The position numbers were made by a program, and so were the translations under genes. A DNA stretch of 64,000 bases from contig NZ_VLPK01000001.1 of NCBI RefSeq assembly GCF_007558865.1, positions 1 to 64,000 on the forward strand, read 5' to 3'. Positions within the stretch are counted from its first letter, which is position 1; every line of letters starts with the position of its first letter. This stretch comes from Mucilaginibacter corticis. Lineage in GTDB: Bacteria; Bacteroidota; Bacteroidia; Sphingobacteriales; Sphingobacteriaceae. A model generated the notes under the pieces. The model saw nothing but the letters and a program-made list of their open reading frames with translations. It made no database searches and was not told the origin of the DNA. Shown here piece after piece: positions 43,140-52,204 of the stretch.

Positions 43140-45749
43140 TTACTTTTTCTGTTTCGATAAGAAATTTACCAGGGATGCCATTTCTTCGTACGACAACGCG
43201 TTGGCAAGCCCTACCGGCATCATGGAGGTTTCCAGTTCCTTACGATTGATGATATCGCTTTTGTTAACGGTAAACACTGTACCTGTGAGATCACGCATAA
43301 CTAAGCGCTCGGCGCTTTCTGCCGTAACAAAACCCATATAGTTTTTATTACCCTTCGCGCTGATCACGTTTGTTGCAAAGCCTTGCGATATTGACGCGCT
43401 GGGTTTTAAAATAGATTCGGCTATTTGTTCACGGTTCATAATAGACCCTATCTGGCCCATAAAAGGTCCCTTAGGTTTCTCGCTTTTGTCTAAGGTGTGG
43501 CAATTAATGCAACCCTGGCGGCTAAACAGCGCCTTGCCTACTACCGGATCGCCCTCTATCTTAGCTATGGCCAGCATAACATCTTCGATAGAAGATTTAC
43601 CTACCTGACCCTTTATACTTTTTACTTTGTCAAGGTCGACCTTTGGAGCTTCTGCAACAACAGGCTTTTCTTCTACGCCAAAGGCGGCAATACCCATTCT
43701 ATCACGGGTATTTAAGTAAGATATGTATTCTTTTCCGCCGGCATCGGCCTTATCCCACTCCCCTTTCAAAAAAGCTTCTATAGCTGCTGATCCGTCCCAG
43801 GTAATTGCATTATAATACGGGCCGGGTGCATCAGGGCGTGTGCCCCACCACCATGAAGCATCGTAAGGCGCTTCTTCGCGGTAAAGGCGTGCTATGTTGC
43901 CTAATAATTCGTGTTTTAAATTGACATCACCAGTATTTTTATAGGCGGCAATTAAACCGTTAACGGCAGTTTGGTTATGCATATAACGCAATGCCCATAA
44001 AGCCAGCGTTGAGTTTTCTGTACCAATTGCGGCCACGCAGGCATCAGTAGCATTTAAAGCCAGCAGAGCACGTACAGCAAGGTGCGGAATAATGATCGGC
44101 GAATTTGGTGTGGCGTGCGGCCCTTCGGCTACGTCTTTACCCGGGGCAACAAATGACGCGGGCACTTTGGTCTGCAGCAAGGCAGGGATAGCCGCCGGAT
44201 AGCCTAAACGGCCAAGCCCTATAATCGCGGCTGCCTGTACACGCAGGTCGGGGTCTTTCAGTCCGGCTAAAAATGGTTCAATGGAAACATGGGGCGCCCA
44301 TTCTTTGCGGTCTGCTAATATCCGGAGTGCAAACTCATGCATGGCGGGCTCTTTGGTAAAGTTTACCAGGGTTGGTATACTGCTTTGGCCTGCAGCCTGT
44401 GCATAGGTATAGAACCCGGCCACGCGGCTTTCTAAGCTCAGGCTTTTATCTTCCGCAATTTTTAAGGCGACAGCGGCAGCCGTTTTTGCCGGGCGTTTTA
44501 ACAGCTCTTGCGACGCATTTAAACGCGCTACAGCACTTGCCGACTTCAACACTTCTGCCAGTTTCTTTTCAGACATTTTTGGCAGATCCGGAAACGGTAC
44601 GTATTTCCAGTCGTTGGGTACTACCCTTACCACATAGCCCTTGCCGGGGCTGCCGCTGTAACCGGCACCATCCCAGGCAGATAAATACAACCTGCCCGAG
44701 CCGTCAACATCCAGATCGGTAATTTGCGGCAGCTGGATAAATTCTTCATCCTTTTGTGTAAACGTAGGTCCGTCGGGCGTAACGCGGTGAATATAAAGCA
44801 TACTGCGACCCCAGTCGGCCATCATGGGCACTTTGTTATATTTTGCAGGCCAGGTAGGCTCATCCATATATAATGACCCGGTGCCTGAGCCTCCGCCCAC
44901 GTCAACCAGGGCCGGTATAATTTCATCTGTAAAATGCTGGAACAACAGCGGGTAACCATACTCGCCCGACTGGATAAAATGCGAGAAGCGTATGTTCCAT
45001 CCCCCGCCGTCGTTGGTATTCTCGCGCGAGAAGATGTTCATAAAGGGGTCGATGGCAATATCGTAAACGTTACGGGTACCGTGCATATAAATTTCCATTC
45101 CGGTACCATCAGGACGCACACGTACCACGCCACCGCCAAGCATGGTTAGTTTTTTACCGCTGCGGTCAACAGCGTCATGGAAGCCAAAATCGCCCACGCC
45201 CACATAGATCCAGCCATCAATACCCATGCGGATACCGTTGGTAGCATGATCTGTACCGCGCTCCTGCAGGTACCTTGTGTTACTAAAATTTTCTATCAGC
45301 GGTTGTTCCGGTCCGTCTGCCACGCCGTCGCCATTCTTATCTTCAAAAACAACCAGCGCCATGCCGGTAGCTTTTTTGGTTTCTTTTGAAAACGTGGTAT
45401 GTAATACATAAACCTTGTCACCGCTTACAATAATACCGCGGGGATTATCAACCGCTGCAAATTCGGTTTGTTTATCAGGCTTGCCGTCATGATCGGTATC
45501 TATCAGTTTCATGATACGGCCCTTGCCCGGGTCCTTACCCAAAGAGCCTATCATATCCACGCCCACAAACACCTCGCCTGTTGGGGCTACTGCCAGGCAG
45601 GCCGGGCTTGGGGTAATTTCAGGTCCGGTAAACCGGGTGATGGTCAGTTCGGGTGGGTTATCAAATTCGGCTTTGGGCTTGTTGAAGAAAAACCCTGAGC
45701 TAAAGAAAGCAAAAAGGGCCGAGAAAAGGCTGATGATTACTTTAAACAT
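43140..45749 (-). CDS. heme-binding dehydrogenase-like protein (beta-propeller, HEAT, cytochrome c)
   Basis: 869 residues with a signal peptide. The N-terminal six-bladed propeller of PVC-type dehydrogenase (about 30-400) shows CLAVAPTGEVFVGVDMIGSLG and RGTDHATNGIRMGIDGWIYVG. HEAT-like repeats cover about 400-620 (VQAAAIIGLGRLGYPAAIPAL). The C-terminal putative heme-binding domain has QGCINCHTLD and MMPVGLANALSYEEMASLVNFL. It probably passes electrons from sugar oxidation to the chain. It lies downstream of the DUF1080 gene. Confidence 0.9.
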   Translation of the reverse strand: MFKVIISLFSALFAFFSSGFFFNKPKAEFDNPPELTITRFTGPEITPSPACLAVAPTGEVFVGVDMIGSLGKDPGKGRIMKLIDTDHDGKPDKQTEFAAVDNPRGIIVSGDKVYVLHTTFSKETKKATGMALVVFEDKNGDGVADGPEQPLIENFSNTRYLQERGTDHATNGIRMGIDGWIYVGVGDFGFHDAVDRSGKKLTMLGGGVVRVRPDGTGMEIYMHGTRNVYDIAIDPFMNIFSRENTNDGGGWNIRFSHFIQSGEYGYPLLFQHFTDEIIPALVDVGGGSGTGSLYMDEPTWPAKYNKVPMMADWGRSMLYIHRVTPDGPTFTQKDEEFIQLPQITDLDVDGSGRLYLSAWDGAGYSGSPGKGYVVRVVPNDWKYVPFPDLPKMSEKKLAEVLKSASAVARLNASQELLKRPAKTAAAVALKIAEDKSLSLESRVAGFYTYAQAAGQSSIPTLVNFTKEPAMHEFALRILADRKEWAPHVSIEPFLAGLKDPDLRVQAAAIIGLGRLGYPAAIPALLQTKVPASFVAPGKDVAEGPHATPNSPIIIPHLAVRALLALNATDACVAAIGTENSTLALWALRYMHNQTAVNGLIAAYKNTGDVNLKHELLGNIARLYREEAPYDASWWWGTRPDAPGPYYNAITWDGSAAIEAFLKGEWDKADAGGKEYISYLNTRDRMGIAAFGVEEKPVVAEAPKVDLDKVKSIKGQVGKSSIEDVMLAIAKIEGDPVVGKALFSRQGCINCHTLDKSEKPKGPFMGQIGSIMNREQIAESILKPSASISQGFATNVISAKGNKNYMGFVTAESAERLVMRDLTGTVFTVNKSDIINRKELETSMMPVGLANALSYEEMASLVNFLSKQKK

Positions 45750-45777
45750 GATCTATACTGTTTCTGTGGTATTATTA

Positions 45778-46635
45778 TTATTGGGCTGCTACTCTTTTTT
45801 GCGACATTAACTGCGCGATAACCTGGTTTAGTTTTTTGGGATCTTTGGCATATTTCTCCAGGTCGATGATCTCAATTTTCCTGAAATCAGTTGGATGACT
45901 TTCGGCCTGTATGGAGATACTGCCGCTTTTTAGCAAAGTACCTTCCTGCTGGCCCGCAACCGGGTCGCTTTGCGGTTTTTGATAACGGATCACTTCTTCG
46001 CCGTTAACATAATGTACCACCAGCGAATCGCCAAGCACCAGGGCCTCTACCCTAACCCACTGATCGCCGTTATAGGTTTTCGATTTAGAATCTGTACAAT
46101 GCTGGGTAATAACCTTGCCATCGCGCTCATATTGCGTACCCGGTGTACACACATTACCGGTAGGGCGTTCGCCGTTGCCGCCTCCGCCTAATAGCTGTAC
46201 TTCGATAGAATTTGGGAAATCCTGGTCCTTCTTCATGGTTTCGGGCGCCTGGCCGTGGATCATGATGCCGTTGTTACGGAAAGCCCAGCCGGGGCCGCCC
46301 TTGCATTGTTCGCCAACAAAACGGTATTCGGCTGCTATTAAATAATAAGAATACGGCTTTTTATAAAAAAGGTGCCCGTAGGTTTCATTAAACTGGTCAT
46401 ATTGATCATACCTTACTTCCAGCAAGCCGTTTTCAACCCTGAAGGTGTTTTTGTAATCATCGCCCAGGTCATGATAGCGGATCTTAGGTGTCCAGCCGCT
46501 CATATCTTTCCCGTTAAACAGTTGCTCCCATTTTGGGGCAGCGTCATTTTTATGGCGGGTATCTTCAACTTTAAAGGCAAGCAGCGCAATGATGAATAAT
46601 AAACCAAGATTGCGTAATGTAAAAAATTTAAGCAT
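45778..46635 (-). CDS. DUF1080 (3-keto-disaccharide hydrolase) domain protein
   Basis: 285 residues with a signal peptide. The concanavalin-like DUF1080 domain has WEQLFNGKDMSGWTPKIRYHDLG at its start, GPGWAFRNNGIMIHGQAPETM in the middle and SGSISIQAESHPTDFRKIEI at its end. Members hydrolyse 3-keto-glycosides made by oxidoreductases. It is the first gene of the minus-strand operon, 28 nt before the heme-binding dehydrogenase. This pairing suggests oxidation of a glycoside at C3 followed by hydrolysis; the order of reactions is inferred. Confidence 0.9.
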   Translation of the reverse strand: MLKFFTLRNLGLLFIIALLAFKVEDTRHKNDAAPKWEQLFNGKDMSGWTPKIRYHDLGDDYKNTFRVENGLLEVRYDQYDQFNETYGHLFYKKPYSYYLIAAEYRFVGEQCKGGPGWAFRNNGIMIHGQAPETMKKDQDFPNSIEVQLLGGGGNGERPTGNVCTPGTQYERDGKVITQHCTDSKSKTYNGDQWVRVEALVLGDSLVVHYVNGEEVIRYQKPQSDPVAGQQEGTLLKSGSISIQAESHPTDFRKIEIIDLEKYAKDPKKLNQVIAQLMSQKRVAAQ

Positions 46636-46851
46636 AGTATAATTGGCAGAATTATCGGTTAATAATTAGTGGGCTAAACTTACGGTTATTTTACAATTTT
46701 TTAATATGAAGGGGATATAGATAATATAGATTCATTAGATCTGATGAATAATTGGCTGGATAATTGGACGAGAATTCACCGGTTGAAGTTGAAAATTTGT
46801 AATACACCGAAAATACTAGCGACAAAACGTCATTCGAATTAAAATATCTAA

Positions 46852-46883
46852 TTTGACTTTTAGTTAATAATTCTTTACTTTTA
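46852..46883 (+). promoter_or_regulatory. promoter of the DisA_N-like gene
   Basis: TTTG (46852-46855), 20 nt, TACTTTTA (46876-46883): close to the Bacteroidota consensus. The start codon is 15 nt further at 46899, so the leader is very short. Confidence 0.55.
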
Positions 46884-46898
46884 AAAAATCCTCAACCA

Positions 46899-48224
46899 AT
46901 GCCTAAACATGACCAGCCTGCTGATCTTGCAAAATATGTCAGCGATTATTTTAAGGGGTTAAAAACTTTTAAGCGGCCAAAACCTTCAGCTACTCTACTG
47001 ACCGATTTATTTAACTGTCTGTATTACGCAAGTATGCAAACAGAAGAAGGAGAACTAACTCAAGTTGCAGTTTGCCTTTACAATCCTGATGAACAAAACG
47101 AGGAAGTCGATTTAGATGAAGAACCTATTGATCACTGGCAATTTACAGCATTTAATGAGCCTATTCCTCTAACCACTAAATCCATTGTAAAAATTTCAAA
47201 AGCAGCTGATCCTTGGAGTACTACAATTGCAGTTTACTATGATGAGGCGGGGGAATTATTTATACACGGCTTAATCGATCAAGCAATTCATAATCAAAGT
47301 TATATCAACTACGAATCAGATGGCGCGCCTGCTTTCCCTGGCGAACTGCAAGTAACAATTCAAGGTATAGGTATTATAGCAGTAACAAGAGGCAGACGAC
47401 TGCTTGGTATTTTGCGCCAGCATATACTGGTAAAAAGTTTTCTGGACGTTTTAGGTATAGGCCAGTTGTCAGATTTACTAGAGTTAAAATCAAAGTCCTC
47501 GTTGCGAAATGTTGAACAGTTTCTTAAAAAAAATTATCCGGAAGAAGAATATGAAGAGGTTGAAGAATTGGTTTTTAATGTTTGGCGCGATACACTTTCT
47601 AGACTTTTTATACAAATTAGAAAGTATCATCATGGCGGCGCAATACTCATTACAAAGGACAAAAAAAACCTCGATATTAAATACCCTTTTGTATACAAAC
47701 GATTATTTTACGCAATGAACCGTTTTGTTAAAGTATCTCTACAATATGAAAACATCAAACGAAAAGTTAGTAGACTCAAAACGATTCCAAAAGATGACTT
47801 TGATTTATTTATAAATGTCGAGTTTTGGAAAAAAGAAGTTTCAAATGAGTTAAAAGGGGCAATCCGCTTTATTGCCTCTCAAACCTGTGTCGACGGTCTA
47901 ATTGTGTTTAACGAAAAGTTAGAAACATTGGGGTTTGGCGCCGTAATAGAAAATATTTCTCCACCAAATGAAGTTTATTATTCTCCTAATGCAGAATATA
48001 AGGATGCAAATTTAATAAAGCGGAATCCTCAAGAGTTGGGAACTAGGCATCGTTCTATGATGACTTATTGCGCCGAAAATGAAGGCTCCATCGGAATCGT
48101 GATTTCACAAGACGGCGATATTAGAATAATGAGCCTTTTTGATCGTAAGCTAATTGTTTGGGAAAATGTTAAAACTCAACGTTACCTTCGGGCATCAATT
48201 TCAGTTTCTCCGCCAAAGCTTTAG
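46899..48224 (+). CDS. DisA_N/DACNV-like nucleotide sensor or cyclase protein
   Basis: 441 residues, cytosolic. The C-terminal part (about 300-430) resembles the DisA_N diadenylate cyclase fold: D332-G-L where cyclases have DGA, LGFGAVI in the following strand, and G381-T-R-H-R-S like the GxRHR motif. The N-terminal half (1-190) resembles the accompanying segment of the DACNV family (FIHGLIDQAIHN, GIIAVTRGRRLLGILR). DACNV domains are predicted nucleotide sensors in signalling and conflict systems; both key motifs are largely kept here, so enzymatic activity remains possible. Confidence 0.65.
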   Translation: MPKHDQPADLAKYVSDYFKGLKTFKRPKPSATLLTDLFNCLYYASMQTEEGELTQVAVCLYNPDEQNEEVDLDEEPIDHWQFTAFNEPIPLTTKSIVKISKAADPWSTTIAVYYDEAGELFIHGLIDQAIHNQSYINYESDGAPAFPGELQVTIQGIGIIAVTRGRRLLGILRQHILVKSFLDVLGIGQLSDLLELKSKSSLRNVEQFLKKNYPEEEYEEVEELVFNVWRDTLSRLFIQIRKYHHGGAILITKDKKNLDIKYPFVYKRLFYAMNRFVKVSLQYENIKRKVSRLKTIPKDDFDLFINVEFWKKEVSNELKGAIRFIASQTCVDGLIVFNEKLETLGFGAVIENISPPNEVYYSPNAEYKDANLIKRNPQELGTRHRSMMTYCAENEGSIGIVISQDGDIRIMSLFDRKLIVWENVKTQRYLRASISVSPPKL

Positions 48225-48244
48225 TTGTTGCATAACTAATCCCA

Positions 48245-48373
48245 ATACTGGTCGAAGTTTAAAAACTTCGAGCTAAAATATTGCAAGCATTCTGCTTGCA
48301 AATAAATAAACGCAAGCTGGAAGCTTGCAACATATCTGGACGAAGTTACGCTGTGCTAAACTTCGACCAGTAT
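48245..48373. repeat. full copy of modular palindromic repeat with 17-bp terminal inverted repeats
   Basis: The 17 bases 48245-48261 are the exact reverse complement of 48357-48373. Inside are four hairpins: CGAAGTTT/AAACTTCG (H1, left), GCAAGCA-ttc-TGCTTGC (H2), GCAAGCT-gga-AGCTTGC (H3), CGAAGTT/AACTTCG (H4, right). This looks like a MITE or REP-type element. Half copies lie at 49411-49473 and 52361-52413, and an H4 relative lies at 12553-12585. Further decayed pieces follow to about 48480. Confidence 0.75.
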
Positions 48374-48527
48374 ACGGTTTAAAACCTCGACCTAAAATAT
48401 TATAAGCATGAAGTTTTCAAGCATAGACACCAGTTAAAACTTATTACACCCCAAGCCGAAGTTATGTTCCATCAACATGGCCTGTAAAATAGCAATCTAA
48501 TAAATAATTTTATTTTTATTTCAATTA

Positions 48528-49406
48528 TTGATTATGAATCCACCTGCTAAACTAACAATGATAGAAGTAGATCTTCAAATTAACGAGTTTTATAAAAATT
48601 TGATCCCGGCCGAAACCATGTTGAAGGTAGTCACAGACTTGTATTGGCTTTACGGTAATAACCGCTACGAAGCAACTGTTCGAGGGCCAATTTTGCTCTT
48701 GCATCGTAAAGAAATGGAGTTTGAGCAACTAACTAAAGAATTTTGGGCAACAACACCCGAATTATTAAAGCATTTAAACGACTACAAGGATCTTACAGAG
48801 ATCAAAACTCAACTGAACACTCTTGATTATGCAGATGAACAGGAATATTTGTATGAAAGATTTCATATCTATGATAAGGTAAAAGCATCGGTAGATCAAC
48901 TTGAAACTATAAAAAAAGAAATCGATCAATTTTTATCTATCGTAAAGATCGATGTGGAAAAGCAACGACAACAAACAGGCGCTAAGATCGAAAAATTGCA
49001 AAAAGATATACAGAGTAAAGTCAAGAATATTTCATTGGGACGATACTTTTTAAAGTTCACTTTCGTGCTTTTTAGCGGCTGGTTAGCTTGGAAACTCGAA
49101 GATACATCTAATTTTATAGAAAGTTATTTTAACAAGCAGCTATGGCTTCCAACACCTTTCAAAGAACACATGGTATTCTTTGTATTGTTTTATCTAATAG
49201 ATATGGTGTTGGATAAATTGAAGGACTGGCTGTCTACGCGCTTGCAGAGAAATATGCTGGCTAAAAAACTAGGCGAGCTTTGGAAATTAACTATAGAAGA
49301 TGACGAAGAATTAAAAAAATTCTGCGCCGAGCAAAGCGTTACAAAAGAAGAACTTGAACAAATATTGCTTGATAGGCTTTGGGAACCGAAACTGATACGA
49401 CCTTAA
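48528..49406 (+). CDS. unknown coiled-coil protein with two membrane segments
   Basis: 292 residues. The N-terminus is helical and acidic. A long coiled coil runs about 90-165 (VKASVDQLETIKKEIDQF, KQRQQTGAKIEKLQKDIQSK). Two membrane segments follow at about 172-190 (YFLKFTFVLFSGWLAWKL) and 217-232 (HMVFFVLFYLIDMVL). The C-terminal tail is charged and faces the same side as the N-terminus. No family recognised. It follows the DisA_N-like gene with only a repeat element between; a functional link is possible but not shown. Confidence 0.6.
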   Translation: MIMNPPAKLTMIEVDLQINEFYKNLIPAETMLKVVTDLYWLYGNNRYEATVRGPILLLHRKEMEFEQLTKEFWATTPELLKHLNDYKDLTEIKTQLNTLDYADEQEYLYERFHIYDKVKASVDQLETIKKEIDQFLSIVKIDVEKQRQQTGAKIEKLQKDIQSKVKNISLGRYFLKFTFVLFSGWLAWKLEDTSNFIESYFNKQLWLPTPFKEHMVFFVLFYLIDMVLDKLKDWLSTRLQRNMLAKKLGELWKLTIEDDEELKKFCAEQSVTKEELEQILLDRLWEPKLIRP

Positions 49407-49410
49407 CTAT

Positions 49411-49473
49411 CGCAAGCTGGAAGCTTGCAACATAGCGAGACGATTTACGCTATTGCTAAACTTCGACCAGTAT
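49411..49473. repeat. right half copy of the modular palindromic repeat
   Basis: Contains the H3 hairpin (GCAAGCT-gga-AGCTTGC) and a decayed H4. It ends with the same 17-base terminus (49457-49473) as the full copy at 48357-48373. Confidence 0.75.
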
Positions 49474-49497
49474 ATGGTATGCTAAACTCGGCCAGCA

Positions 49498-49561
49498 TGT
49501 GTCCGGAACGAGATTCGAACTCGTACAGCCCATTGAGAGTTCGAGTCTCTCTTCGGGCACA
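49498..49561. other. two opposed tRNA 3'-end fragments
   Basis: On the plus strand GAGAG-TTCGAGT-CTCTC followed by TTCGGGCACA is a T arm plus acceptor 3' strand. On the minus strand ACGAG-TTCGAAT-CTCGT followed by TCCGGACAC is another. They are joined head to head with no D or anticodon arms. This fits scars of element integration at tRNA genes. A D-armless pseudo-tRNA folding (GTGCCCG against CGGACAC with one mismatch) is possible but less likely. Confidence 0.6.
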
Positions 49562-49598
49562 TCTCACGCTATCCGATTGTAAATTTTGATGATTATAA

Positions 49599-49835
49599 TT
49601 ATCTATCGGCTTTACCCGCCCTCGCTGTAAAATTAGGGCAACTGTCATGTGCCGAAAGGTAAAGATCATTGAAGTTGCAGATACCATCGCAGTCACGCAC
49701 AGATGCATATCCCGAACTCATGATAGCGAGCCCGGGATATGTTTTTTCTATAATGGCCGGATCGTTTTCAAAGTGAACGCAGTCCCGGCAAACCGGTCCT
49801 GAATTACCTGATTGAAGCAGATCAAATATCTTCAT
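49599..49835 (-). CDS. small Cys-rich protein downstream of the YeiH-type gene
   Basis: 78 residues with six Cys in CRDCVHF, VRDCDGICNF and DSCPNF, spaced like a metal or disulfide site. It has no signal peptide. It starts 6 nt after the stop of the transporter gene, so co-expression is likely. Family unknown. Its codon use and Cys conservation argue for a real gene despite its size. Confidence 0.6.
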   Translation of the reverse strand: MKIFDLLQSGNSGPVCRDCVHFENDPAIIEKTYPGLAIMSSGYASVRDCDGICNFNDLYLSAHDSCPNFTARAGKADR

Positions 49836-49841
49836 GTATAA

Positions 49842-51230
49842 TTAATGCGTCACTATGGTAGACCAGTAATGGCCAAAAACAAGTACCGATAGCACATAGC
49901 CCAAAACTACGTTCACAATTACACCAACGGTAAAAGCTATTACAGGTTTACTGCCGGCAGATGCCAATTCGCGGAAACGTGTGGTTAAACCGATACTGAA
50001 AAAGCTAAAGGTAAAGGCCCAGGTGCGTAAGGCGGTAATTGGGGTTATAAGTGCCGGCTTTACTACTTTGTTGTATTCGGCCAGTGTATTGCCGTGTATA
50101 ATGATGGACGTTAAGATAGAAGCCACTAAAAAGCCGATCACGAACTTAGGGAAACGGGTCCAGATCTGGCCAACCTGTACTTTTGAGGTAGTTTCTGACG
50201 GCTCCCAGTAAGTAACCGATATCAGCGCTAAAGCAAATGCCCAGATGCCTATCCATATATCGCGGCCGATAACTTTTATCAGGGTATAGGCTGCAACTGC
50301 CTGGTCTGCCGAGCCGGCAATGCCATGGCTGCCTGCCAAACCACCGTATGATTGCGCTGCGGCCAAACCGGCAGCATCTGCAAACTCTGATGTGCCTATC
50401 CATGCACCGCCAATGCCCGCCGGTAACTGAAGCAAGCGGCAAACTACCGGTAATACAAAGATCATAATGATGGCATAGATCACCACAAGGCTTATCGCCA
50501 CAGGCGGATGTTCTTTTTTAGCCCTGACAGAACCGGCGATAGCTATTGATGCCGACACACCGCAAACGGCTCCGCCTGCACCTAAAACAGCTGCTAAACG
50601 GCGGTCAAGCCCTAATTTGCGGCCAACAAAGAAAATAGTAAGAAACGTAGCCAATGACACAATAGAAGCCTGTAAAATGGCTACCGGTCCGGCCCATAGT
50701 ATCAATGTAAAAGGCAGGGTGGCTCCTAACAGGATAATACCCAGTTTAATATAAAACTCAACCCTGAAACCGGCATCAAGCCAGCGGGGTAATTTGATCA
50801 GGTTAGAGATAAGCAGGCCGAGTCCAAGTGCTACCAAAGGCGGCTCAAGCGTATACTTACTGGCCTGTTCCCAGCTGCCAAGAGAATAAACAATAGTAGA
50901 GATAACAAAAACAAAAGTAAATGCAGGGATAAAATCCTTTGGTTTTTGACCGATACGTGATACCACAATTGTAAAGAGTATCAATAATACCACCAGCAAG
51001 GCCAGGTATTTGATGCCGTTTTTAGCAAACTGTCCAGTCAGTTGTGATAAGGTAGACCATTTGGCCGGCGACACCGCGATCCACGAAATGCTGGAACCCG
51101 ACAGGTAAAAGATATAGGCCAGGGCCACAATGCCCAAACCAAGCCAAACCGCCCACCAGTCTTCTTTCGACCAAAGTTCTTTCCAGGCAGAAGATCTTGT
51201 TGCAGTTGTTTCAGTATCAGTTGTTGTCAT
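49842..51230 (-). CDS. YeiH family putative sulfate exporter
   Basis: 462 residues with about 11 membrane helices. YeiH/PSE-family landmarks: GLGLLISNLIKLPRWLDAG, FYIKLGIILLGATLPF, GRKLGLDRRLAAVLGAGGAVCGVSA and the C-terminal KPVIAFTVGVIVNVVLGYVLS. Members export sulfate, for example during taurine or cysteine breakdown. A long N-terminal extension (1-20) is cytosolic and Thr-rich. It is followed by a small Cys-rich gene. Confidence 0.9.
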   Translation of the reverse strand: MTTTDTETTATRSSAWKELWSKEDWWAVWLGLGIVALAYIFYLSGSSISWIAVSPAKWSTLSQLTGQFAKNGIKYLALLVVLLILFTIVVSRIGQKPKDFIPAFTFVFVISTIVYSLGSWEQASKYTLEPPLVALGLGLLISNLIKLPRWLDAGFRVEFYIKLGIILLGATLPFTLILWAGPVAILQASIVSLATFLTIFFVGRKLGLDRRLAAVLGAGGAVCGVSASIAIAGSVRAKKEHPPVAISLVVIYAIIMIFVLPVVCRLLQLPAGIGGAWIGTSEFADAAGLAAAQSYGGLAGSHGIAGSADQAVAAYTLIKVIGRDIWIGIWAFALALISVTYWEPSETTSKVQVGQIWTRFPKFVIGFLVASILTSIIIHGNTLAEYNKVVKPALITPITALRTWAFTFSFFSIGLTTRFRELASAGSKPVIAFTVGVIVNVVLGYVLSVLVFGHYWSTIVTH

Positions 51231-51430
51231 AATAAGTGTTTGGTTTGCTAATTAGTTTGGGGTGTTAAATATTGTATTTATAATTTGTTTATGCAATATG
51301 GCTTCTGTCAATCAATTAAACTCTGCCAAAGCCGGTTGCAGGGTCAAATATAAATATATCTACAAAACACGTAGATTTTATAGTATTAAATTTATGTAAA
51401 TTAATTTAACGAGAAATCATAAAATCGCCG

Positions 51431-51573
51431 TGTCCTTTCGAACGAACCTGAGGGGGACTGCGCTTTGGCGTAAGGAGAAATCTTGTACGCCATGCATTTT
51501 CGCCCTGTCTTTCGTAAAAGATTTCTCTTTCACGGGCTTCCCACCGCCCTCCGCATGCTCTATCGAAAGGACA
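51431..51573. repeat. 143-nt inverted-repeat element
   Basis: Outer arms TGTCCTTTCGA (51431-51441) and TCGAAAGGACA (51563-51573) are perfect complements. Inner arms GAGAAATCTT (51475-51484) and AAGATTTCTC (51518-51527) are too. It is G+C richer than its flanks and lies between divergent genes. It may be a MITE-like repeat or a structured RNA. The rest of the 51231-51708 gap shows no gene. Confidence 0.6.
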
Positions 51574-51708
51574 ACCTCTATTATTTAGAAAATGCTCTTA
51601 CTTCGACTGCTCCCCACTGGTTGAATTATACTAATTAAATATATATTATTTAAAGTATTTAATATTTAATTAATTATATTTGAGTAAGTTACATTAATTG
51701 AATAAGCT

Positions 51709-52200
51709 ATGAAACCAAACCTACTTATTTTATTCTGTTCATTAATATTTCTCTTTTCTTGTAAAAAGTCGGAAGTTGCCTTAAATACCATCATCGCTAC
51801 ATTTGATGGGTCTACAAAAGCTTTCAGCGGAGATGATATTTACGAATTTAGCGATACTTATGATCCTGATTATATCAGTATGAGTGCGGTTATCAATAAA
51901 GAAGGCTTCAATCTTTCAATTTCTTCTTATGAGCCTATAAAAGTTGGTACTTATAGTAATGAAAGCCCCATTAATGGCTACAAGCCCACACAAATCGCAT
52001 ATTTCCCCCCGGACTATGATTTTGATAACAACCCTAATGCTTTTGGTTCTGCCCAGGTCGGTGACCACCCAAGCATAATAACCATTACAGATATAAGTCA
52101 TAAACACGTATCGGGTACTTTTAGTGGTGAACTTCTTTCAAGGGACGGCAAAATGAAAACTGTATCAGGCAAATTTAATTTCAAAGTTTTTTATAAATAA
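51709..52200 (+). CDS. unknown lipoprotein
   Basis: 163 residues with lipobox FLFSCKK. The mature part is a beta-rich domain: ATFDGSTKAFSGDDIYEF, INKEGFNLSISSYEP and HVSGTFSGELLSRDG ... VSGKFNFKVFYK. This pattern is common in small Bacteroidota lipoproteins (DUF6252-like) but the family is not certain. It is followed 4 nt later by the truncated lipoprotein gene. Confidence 0.7.
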   Translation: MKPNLLILFCSLIFLFSCKKSEVALNTIIATFDGSTKAFSGDDIYEFSDTYDPDYISMSAVINKEGFNLSISSYEPIKVGTYSNESPINGYKPTQIAYFPPDYDFDNNPNAFGSAQVGDHPSIITITDISHKHVSGTFSGELLSRDGKMKTVSGKFNFKVFYK

Positions 52201-52204
52201 GGCT

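Noticed and set aside
46899-48224. CBASS-type defence system
   Set aside because: No CD-NTase, effector or Cap genes lie nearby, so only a nucleotide-sensor role is suggested.
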